A program made the translations under genes and the position numbers. Of a DNA stretch of 63,486 bases, positions 58,291 through 63,486 are shown one piece after another. The number at the start of each line of letters is the position of its first letter. Position 1 is the first letter of the stretch. Under the pieces are notes generated by a model. That model did no database searches and was not told the origin of the DNA. It was given only the letters and a program-made list of their open reading frames with translations. The stretch is from Clostridia bacterium (lineage in GTDB: Bacteria; Bacillota; Clostridia; Oscillospirales; QAKW01): contig JAFSCX010000006.1 in assembly GCA_017436525.1 (NCBI GenBank), forward strand, positions 1 through 63,486. Reading direction: 5' to 3'.

Positions 58291-59826
58291 ATGAAAAAAC
58301 CTTTAGTTCTTTGTATCTTAGATGGTTTTGGTAATAACCCCTCCACCGAAGGGAATGCGATTTATACCGCCAAGACCCCTAATATCGACGCACTGCGCGA
58401 AAATTGCCCCACCACCGCCATCGGTGCCTCCGGCATGGATGTGGGCCTGCCCGACGGGCAGATGGGCAATAGCGAGGTGGGCCATACCAATATCGGCGCA
58501 GGCCGTGTGGTCTATCAGGAGCTGACCCGTATTACCAAGAGCACCTTGGATGGAGATTTTTTTGAAAATGAAGCGCTGATGAGCGCCATGACCAATGCCA
58601 AGGAAAAGGGCACTGCCCTGCATCTGATGGGCTTGATGAGCGATGGCGGTGTTCATAGCCATAATAGCCATCTTTGGGCCATCTTGGAGATGGCTAAGCG
58701 CAACGGTCTTTCCAAAGTATTTGTCCATTGCTTCTTGGATGGGCGGGATGTTCCTCCCGCAAGCGGCGCGGACTTTGTAGCCGAGTGCGTAGCAAAATGC
58801 AAGGAAATCGGAGTGGGCCAAGTGGCTACCGTCATGGGCCGCTACTATGCCATGGATCGCGATAATCGCTGGGATCGTGTGGAGAAGGCTTATGCCGCCA
58901 TGGTTTATGGGGAGGGCAATCAAAATGCCGATCCTGTGGCCGCCATTCGCGCTTCTTATGAGGTAGTGGATGAAGAGGGCAAGAATCTGACAGATGAGTT
59001 TGTATTGCCCACCGTATGCGCCGAGGGCGCAACCATCGGCGAGCATGATAGCGTGATCTTCTTCAATTTCCGCCCCGATCGGGCAAGAGAGATCACCCGC
59101 ACGCTGGTGGATCCTGATTTTGCAGGCTTTGAGCGCAAAAAGGGCTTCTTCCCCCTCACCTATATCTGCATGACCCAGTATGATGCTTCCATGCCCAATG
59201 TGCAGGTGGCATTTAAGCCCCAGTCTTTGGAGAATACCTTGGGTGAATATCTTGCTAAAAACGGCAAGACTCAGCTGAGAATTGCCGAGACGGAGAAATA
59301 TGCCCATGTAACCTTCTTCTTCAACGGCGGTGTTGAGACCGTATCGGAAGGAGAGGATCGGGAGTTGATTGCCTCCCCCAAGGTGGCAACCTATGATCTC
59401 AAGCCTTCCATGAGCGCAGTTGAGGTCTGCGATAAGGCAGTGGCCCATATCGAGAGCGGCAAATATGATGCCATCATCCTGAATTTTGCCAATTGCGATA
59501 TGGTCGGCCATACCGGCGTATTTGAGGCAGCAGTTGAGGCAGTAGAGACCGTCGATACCTGCGTTGGGCGGGTAGCAGAGGCGGTCAAGAAGATGGGCGG
59601 CGCCATGTTTATGACCGCCGATCACGGTAACGCCGATCGGATGCTGGATACCGATGGTTCTCCCTTCACCGCTCATACCACCAATCCGGTTCCCTTCATC
59701 GTCTATAATCATCCCTGCACCCTCAGAGAGGGCGGTAAGCTTTGCGATATCGCTCCCACCATGCTGGAGTGGCTGGAGCTTCCCATCCCCGCAGAGATGA
59801 CCGGCGAGAGCTTATTTAAGAAATAA
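58291..59826 (+). CDS. gpmI: 2,3-bisphosphoglycerate-independent phosphoglycerate mutase
   Basis: The 511-residue alkaline-phosphatase-fold enzyme has LVLCILDGFG, DGQMGNSEVGHTNIGAGR (catalytic Ser), HCFLDGRDVPP, NFRPDRAREITR and TADHGNADRM. It interconverts 3- and 2-phosphoglycerate. The ATG at 58291 has GGAG 9 nt upstream, inside the end of tpiA. It lies one base after the tpiA stop. Confidence 0.97.
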   Translation: MKKPLVLCILDGFGNNPSTEGNAIYTAKTPNIDALRENCPTTAIGASGMDVGLPDGQMGNSEVGHTNIGAGRVVYQELTRITKSTLDGDFFENEALMSAMTNAKEKGTALHLMGLMSDGGVHSHNSHLWAILEMAKRNGLSKVFVHCFLDGRDVPPASGADFVAECVAKCKEIGVGQVATVMGRYYAMDRDNRWDRVEKAYAAMVYGEGNQNADPVAAIRASYEVVDEEGKNLTDEFVLPTVCAEGATIGEHDSVIFFNFRPDRAREITRTLVDPDFAGFERKKGFFPLTYICMTQYDASMPNVQVAFKPQSLENTLGEYLAKNGKTQLRIAETEKYAHVTFFFNGGVETVSEGEDRELIASPKVATYDLKPSMSAVEVCDKAVAHIESGKYDAIILNFANCDMVGHTGVFEAAVEAVETVDTCVGRVAEAVKKMGGAMFMTADHGNADRMLDTDGSPFTAHTTNPVPFIVYNHPCTLREGGKLCDIAPTMLEWLELPIPAEMTGESLFKK

Positions 59827-59844
59827 GAATATCGATAATAAGAT

Positions 59845-59879
59845 CATGGCTCCGATAGATTCGGAGCCATGTTTTTTTA
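59845..59879 (+). terminator. Intrinsic terminator of the glycolytic operon
   Basis: CATGGCTCCGA pairs with TCGGAGCCATG around TAGAT, followed by TTTTTTTATT. Confidence 0.92.
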
Positions 59880-59913
59880 TTAACCATGTTTCAATTTTTT
59901 GATTATTGCATTC

Positions 59914-59942
59914 TTGACATGGAAGAAGAAACTTGCAATAAT
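59914..59942 (+). promoter_or_regulatory. Possible promoter of the CHAT-like/PepSY-like unit
   Basis: TTGACA (59914-59919) and AATAAT (59937-59942) are 17 nt apart, leaving a leader of about 160 nt before the first long gene. Confidence 0.55.
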
Positions 59943-60044
59943 AAAATTGAAAAGAAATTTTTGATATTTTCAAAAAAATGCGTAACAAAACTCTTCTTCG
60001 TTTCGTGTATATAAATAGGAAGATATGAAAGGGGGGTGGCCGTT

Positions 60045-60065
60045 ATGAAAAATAGATTGGTTTAG
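60045..60065 (+). CDS. Possible six-codon leader peptide (MKNRLV)
   Basis: ATG at 60045 is preceded by AAAGGGGGGTGG at good spacing, a stronger ribosome site than most in the window, yet the frame stops after six codons. The next gene's own ribosome site follows 27 nt later. It could be a leader peptide that tunes the downstream gene or a remnant of a lost gene. Nothing shows that it is translated. Confidence 0.3.
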   Translation: MKNRLV

Positions 60066-60107
60066 AGAATTGGTTTGAATTCAAATAGAATAAAGGAGGT
60101 TATAAAA

Positions 60108-61178
60108 ATGCATTTAAGAAAAATGAAGGTAACCGCTATGCTCTTATCTGTAATGTTGGTTCTGACAACTCCTTTTCAAACTTCTGCAGTTGCCGGAACT
60201 ATTTATGAGAGTGCCAACAACAATAATTCTTACACAAGGGCAGAATTGACCTATGATGATTACAATAATTATGGAACGATTTCGTCTGTTTCCGATAGAG
60301 ATTGGTGGAAAATCATTCCTGAAAGTAATGGCTTGGGAAATGTATGGCTCGGAAACATTCCTGGCAATTGTGATTACAATATTTATGTATATAACGATGA
60401 GTTGGTTCATGTGGGAAGATCGACCAATTCAGGAAGAACGCAGGAATTAGTACGTGTTCGTTTTTATGCAGGAAAACCGCTATATGTTTGGGTACAATCG
60501 ATAGAGCATTCATATTCTAACGATCAATATTTGTTGCGTTTTAAGAATTATCCAATAGGAAAGGTGGGTGTCTTTTCTTTCGTAACTGAAACAGTAGACA
60601 ATAATGGAAATCCTTCCATTTTGAATACTTATCGAATTCGAGAATCGGCAACAACTTTGGCGAACTACGGATTTATTTCGACCCATTATGCTAATAATTT
60701 GGCGCAGACTGTTCGAAGTGTTCTCCCTGAAAACCAAGTTGTTATCATTAGTGGGCATGGAAACAAGGGACACGTTGTTTGCGATCAAGGAACAAAATTG
60801 TGCGGGACCTATAATGCCAACTATACAGATACAGGAATTGCAATCAGTACACTTGGGTCGAATAGTATGAGCAATATGAATTTAATTGTATTTGATTCCT
60901 GTTTTTCGGGAGTAACAGGATCGATATCAGGAAATTTGGTTGACCAAGCGATTGCAAAGGGTGCAAAGACGGCGATAGGATGGAATTGTGAGATGTGGTC
61001 ACCGTATGCTGAACTATTTGTAAATCAACTCATTTACTATTTGGATGGAAAATCGGTAGAGATGGCGTTGGTTTATGCTCAGGATTGGGCATTAAATATG
61101 GGGCAAAAATATGCCTTGTTTACAAATGATAGCAATATACATGTAGGAGGTCATTCTAAATCGGTTAACCTTGCTTAA
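60108..61178 (+). CDS. Secreted caspase/CHAT-like peptidase with N-terminal PPC-like domain
   Basis: The 356-residue protein has a signal peptide (residues 1-29, ending AVA). Residues about 38-147 resemble a PPC-type beta domain (GTISSVSDRDWWKII, then DYNIYVYND). The rest, from about 153, looks like a clan CD peptidase: VVIISGHGNKG places His217, and LIVFDSCFSG places Cys265, the histidine and cysteine of a caspase/CHAT dyad. GWNCEMW may shape the pocket. Bases are more AT-rich than in the neighbouring glycolytic genes. The RBS AAAGGAGGT fixes the ATG at 60108. The substrate is unknown, and the peptidase role is inferred from the motifs. Confidence 0.72.
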   Translation: MHLRKMKVTAMLLSVMLVLTTPFQTSAVAGTIYESANNNNSYTRAELTYDDYNNYGTISSVSDRDWWKIIPESNGLGNVWLGNIPGNCDYNIYVYNDELVHVGRSTNSGRTQELVRVRFYAGKPLYVWVQSIEHSYSNDQYLLRFKNYPIGKVGVFSFVTETVDNNGNPSILNTYRIRESATTLANYGFISTHYANNLAQTVRSVLPENQVVIISGHGNKGHVVCDQGTKLCGTYNANYTDTGIAISTLGSNSMSNMNLIVFDSCFSGVTGSISGNLVDQAIAKGAKTAIGWNCEMWSPYAELFVNQLIYYLDGKSVEMALVYAQDWALNMGQKYALFTNDSNIHVGGHSKSVNLA

Positions 61179-61207
61179 ACATAATTTGTTAAAGGAGGAT
61201 ATTGAAT

Positions 61208-62113
61208 ATGAAGAAAAAGCTTATTGTAATTATTTCGATTACACTGGTAGCTGTTTTAGGAGTCGGCGTAACGGTCGGTGCTATTGCGGGAAGCAACAGA
61301 TCGGCGGTTTTGATTGAAGAAGAGGCTTTTGTTGATCAATATGTAGTTGATGAAAATGCAGAAAAAACCAAAACGCAGATATTTTATCGATCTTCCAAGG
61401 AAAAAAACAATGAGGAACCCCAAAAAGATGAAGAAATAGCTCCGATTGAAAAAGACCTTTCCTATGAAAAAACATGGAATCTAAGCGAAGATAAGACATT
61501 AGATATTTATAAAGATCCTGAAAATGAGGACGTGGAATATCGCTATACGGAATCAAAACTGACCGGCTATAGAGATGATGCCGCAATTCAAAATATGGAA
61601 GAACCTTCGGACGTTGATGTATTTATTACAAAAGATGAAGCCATTGTCATCGCTAAAAAACATTTTTTGGAAATTTATGGAGTGGATGTGGCCGAAGCGG
61701 AAATGGTGGCATCAGGGGATGTTAAAGGGAATTATCTGGTCCGATACGATGAATATTTAGGAGTAGATGGATTCATATCAGGTCCGAGCATCAGCGTTAA
61801 GCTTAGTAACAACGGATCGGTATTATTCAGTTCAAACTCATTGGGAGAGTTTGATGAGATTGGGGATATTATAGAAAAGGTTAATCAAATTAAAAAAGAA
61901 GATACAGATGCCTTTGGGTTAAAGAAAGCCCAGGGGACGCGGATGGAATATTATGATTATTATGGCTATAGACCCGATATTGTTACGTTAGAAAAGGATG
62001 AAGAGGGGAAATATTTTCTAAATGTATTTGGTGTTATTGAAATGCAAGAAAAAACCGAGAGTAAATTGATTCTACTTCTTCCGGTAACTTATCGATACGA
62101 TTTTGAATACTAA
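61208..62113 (+). CDS. Membrane-anchored PepSY/YcdB-like protein
   Basis: The 301-residue protein has one N-terminal membrane helix or uncleaved signal (residues 4-28), then a Glu/Lys-rich linker. The body includes ITKDEAIVIAKKHFLEIYGVD, then a YLVRYDEYLGVDGFISGPSISVKLSNNGSVL segment, similar to PepSY-type repeats found in protease propeptides and inhibitors. No lipobox cysteine is present. It lies 29 nt after the CHAT-like gene with its own AAAGGAGGA and shares the AT-rich base use. It could restrain or present the secreted peptidase, but that is inference. Confidence 0.6.
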   Translation: MKKKLIVIISITLVAVLGVGVTVGAIAGSNRSAVLIEEEAFVDQYVVDENAEKTKTQIFYRSSKEKNNEEPQKDEEIAPIEKDLSYEKTWNLSEDKTLDIYKDPENEDVEYRYTESKLTGYRDDAAIQNMEEPSDVDVFITKDEAIVIAKKHFLEIYGVDVAEAEMVASGDVKGNYLVRYDEYLGVDGFISGPSISVKLSNNGSVLFSSNSLGEFDEIGDIIEKVNQIKKEDTDAFGLKKAQGTRMEYYDYYGYRPDIVTLEKDEEGKYFLNVFGVIEMQEKTESKLILLLPVTYRYDFEY

Positions 62114-62118
62114 AAAAT

Positions 62119-62146
62119 AAAGGGGCTGTGAAATACAGCCTCTTTT
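62119..62146 (+). terminator. Intrinsic terminator of the CHAT-like/PepSY-like unit
   Basis: AGGGGCTGT pairs with ACAGCCTCT (one G-U pair) and is followed by TTTAC. The stem resembles the yjbR-like terminator at 52503. Confidence 0.75.
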
Positions 62147-62258
62147 ACTGTTCTTAGAAACCCTGCTCATTTGCGTGGCGTTTTTTGTATATATAAAGGA
62201 AGGAAATTTCTTGTTTTTATCGCCTGAAAAAATTTCTTAAAAAATTAAGAAAAAAGTG

Positions 62259-62287
62259 TTGACAAATGAAAAAGGCTGTGTTATTAT
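62259..62287 (+). promoter_or_regulatory. SigA promoter of the binding-protein gene
   Basis: TTGACA (62259-62264) and TATTAT (62282-62287) are spaced by 17 nt, about 57 nt before the start codon. Confidence 0.82.
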
Positions 62288-62344
62288 GATATCACTTTAG
62301 CAAGATAAAGTATTAAATTGATAAAATTTCAGGAGGAAAGAACA

Positions 62345-63139
62345 ATGAAAATGATGAAGAGAGTTTTGGCACTGGCCGCAATCCTTGTAATGCTTCTTTG
62401 CATGGCTGCATGCGGCGCAAAGGAAAGCGTAGTAGTAGGCTATACCATCTATGAGCCCATGAACTATATGGATGGCGATAAGCTGGTAGGCTTTGATACC
62501 GAGCTTGCTGAGGCAGTATTTGCTAAGCTGAAGAGCGAAGTCGTCTTCAAAGAGATCGATTGGGATCAGAAGTATACCGAGCTGAATTCCGGCGCAATCC
62601 AGTGCATCTGGAACGGCTTCACTGCCAACACCGCTGATGATGATGGCGTAGCACGTGCCGATAAGGTTGATTTCTCTTACAACTATATGGGAAATAAGCA
62701 GGTGATCGTTGCGAAGGCTGATCTTGCCAAGGCAATCGCTGATGAAAACAGCCTGGCAGGTAAGGTTGGCGCAGTAGAGAATAGCTCCGCCGGCGATACC
62801 TATTTGACCTCCGAGCTGAAGGGCGCTGTGAAGAAGGGCGTTTCCTCTCAGTTGGATGGTATGAAAGAGCTGAGCTTGGGCGCTGTTGATTTCGCAGTAG
62901 TAGATGAGCAGCTGGCAAAGGCTTATGTTGGTAAGGGCGATTATGCAGGCTTTGAGATTGCTGAGAAGGTAAGCAGCGATGCAGAGTACTATGCAATCGG
63001 CTTTAAGAAGGGCTCTGAGCTGACCGAGAAGGTCAACGGCGCTCTGGAGGAGCTGGCTGAAGACGGCACCATCGCAAAGCTTGCTGAGAAGTATGGCGTA
63101 TCCAATACTGCCATCACTGATTTCTCTGATCAGAAATAA
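62345..63139 (+). CDS. Amino-acid ABC transporter substrate-binding lipoprotein
   Basis: The 264-residue protein has a lipoprotein signal with lipobox LCMAAC at about residues 18-23 and a type II periplasmic-binding fold: VVGYTIYEPMNYMDGDKLVGFDTELAEAVFAKL, FKEIDWDQKYTELNSGAIQCIWNGFT and VGAVENSSAGDTYL. It is of the polar amino-acid family. It is followed by a terminator, and no permease or ATPase gene is in the window, so it is an orphan or works with a distant transporter. AGGAGG precedes the ATG. Confidence 0.92.
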   Translation: MKMMKRVLALAAILVMLLCMAACGAKESVVVGYTIYEPMNYMDGDKLVGFDTELAEAVFAKLKSEVVFKEIDWDQKYTELNSGAIQCIWNGFTANTADDDGVARADKVDFSYNYMGNKQVIVAKADLAKAIADENSLAGKVGAVENSSAGDTYLTSELKGAVKKGVSSQLDGMKELSLGAVDFAVVDEQLAKAYVGKGDYAGFEIAEKVSSDAEYYAIGFKKGSELTEKVNGALEELAEDGTIAKLAEKYGVSNTAITDFSDQK

Positions 63140-63160
63140 GAATGAAATAAAAAAGAAGAC

Positions 63161-63190
63161 TTGCAAGGCAAAAATTTTGCCTTGCAGTTT
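63161..63190 (+). terminator. Intrinsic terminator after the binding-protein gene
   Basis: TGCAAGGCAAA pairs with TTTGCCTTGCA around a short AT loop and is followed by GTTTTCT. Confidence 0.85.
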
Positions 63191-63218
63191 TCTGCGTTAA
63201 TAGCGTGGCAAATTCCTA

Positions 63219-63486
63219 GGGTGAGCAATTAAACTTGAACCTGCCGCAAAGCGGCATATTTTGGCGCTTTTCACCCAATTTGTTCTCGCAAGGCGGTAGC
63301 CTTGCTTCATCCAAATTGAGCAAAAATCTCAAAAAATCTTCTCCCTTTGCGGTCAAGGATTTTGAAAAGAGTATTTTTTTGTTCAATCGAGGCATAAAAC
63401 GCAGCCAATACTGCCGTATTGGCGAGGATTTTAACAATGAGTGAGCGAAAAAATACCTTTTCAAAACGGTGTTCAAGTTTAATTGC
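63219..63486. repeat. Palindrome-bounded non-coding element with nested hairpins
   Basis: GCAATTAAACTTGAAC (63225-63240) is exactly inverted at 63471-63486, the end of the window. Inside are three hairpins: GCCGC/GCGGC, CAATTTG/CAAATTG enclosing GCAAGGC/GCCTTGC, and a subterminal inverted pair TTTTGAAAAG..GTATTTTTT near 63361 and 63450. No gene is credible inside. The build is that of a MITE-like element or a structured RNA. The remaining 80 nt after the binding-protein gene hold only its terminator. Confidence 0.75.

Noticed and set aside
56157..58346. A 729-codon open frame on the minus strand opposite pgk and tpiA
   Set aside because: It is a by-product of the strongly biased codons of the two glycolytic genes. 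Its translation has no recognisable domain, and both plus-strand genes are beyond doubt.
58318..59712. A 464-codon open frame on the minus strand opposite gpmI
   Set aside because: Same cause as above; it has no promoter, ribosome site or recognisable motif.

Overview
The window is chromosomal DNA from an anaerobic, endospore-forming member of the Clostridia (Bacillota). The main evidence is a complete spoIIIAA-AH operon, an Rnf ferredoxin:NAD+ oxidoreductase operon, a cysteine T-box riboswitch, SigA-type promoters with TTGACA/TATAAT spaced by 17, GGAGG ribosome-binding sites and short intrinsic terminators. No genus can be fixed from the sequence alone. Genes are densely packed, with many 1-30 nt overlaps inside operons. 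I saw no tRNA, rRNA, prophage, insertion sequence or CRISPR array.

Layout. 1-4.2 kb (minus): ylxM-ffh-rpsP-khpA-rimM-trmD, for SRP, ribosome and tRNA maturation; trmD carries an extra GNAT domain. 4.4-8.5 kb (plus): yceD-rpmF, a PDZ/radical-SAM DUF512 protein, der and plsY. 8.6-14.1 kb (plus): rnfCDGEAB, with an RnfC that carries an additional N-terminal membrane domain. 14.1-16.4 kb (minus): eno-ldh. 16.5-21.4 kb (plus): spoIIIAA-AH, then an Asp23 protein. 21.4-31.5 kb: a PAP2 phosphatase flanked by two direct repeats, T-box-controlled cysE-cysS, an HtrA protease with a Gln/Glu repeat, a SpoVB-like flippase, a GlpP-type protein, a beta-CASP nuclease and a YjjG-type phosphatase.

31.5-41.7 kb is a plant-polysaccharide (pectin/uronate) island. 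It holds an alpha-L-rhamnosidase with an RpiB-fold isomerase, an AraC regulator with an SGNH esterase, and uxaC-uxuA-uxuB-kdgA-kdgK, which takes glucuronate to pyruvate and glyceraldehyde-3-phosphate. 41.8-46.3 kb: a CYTH protein, the CCA-adding enzyme, a two-gene unit (NifU/IscU-like scaffold plus GGGtGRT protein), a 650-nt intergenic region with long hairpins, and a Nif11-like small protein. 46.4-50 kb: an AraC regulator and a minimal bacterial-microcompartment locus (aldolase, DUF336 protein, one BMC-H, one BMC-P, PduL). 50-56 kb: a DMT transporter, small redox proteins and secA. 56.2-59.8 kb: pgk-tpiA-gpmI. 60-63.1 kb: a secreted caspase/CHAT-like protein paired with a membrane-anchored PepSY-like protein, and an orphan amino-acid-binding lipoprotein. 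The window ends on a palindrome-bounded repeat element.

How the genes fit together. Uronate and rhamnoside breakdown feeds lower glycolysis (tpiA, pgk, gpmI, eno), fermentation to lactate (ldh) and Rnf ion pumping. The microcompartment locus would handle lactaldehyde from deoxysugars, but its CoA-acylating aldehyde dehydrogenase is not in the window. The best candidates for undescribed biology are the dispersed 3'-end repeat family with a compensatory base-pair change, the CHAT-like/PepSY-like secreted pair, the GGGtGRT two-gene unit with its rod-like hairpin, and the minimal microcompartment whose cargo proteins share a targeting helix.
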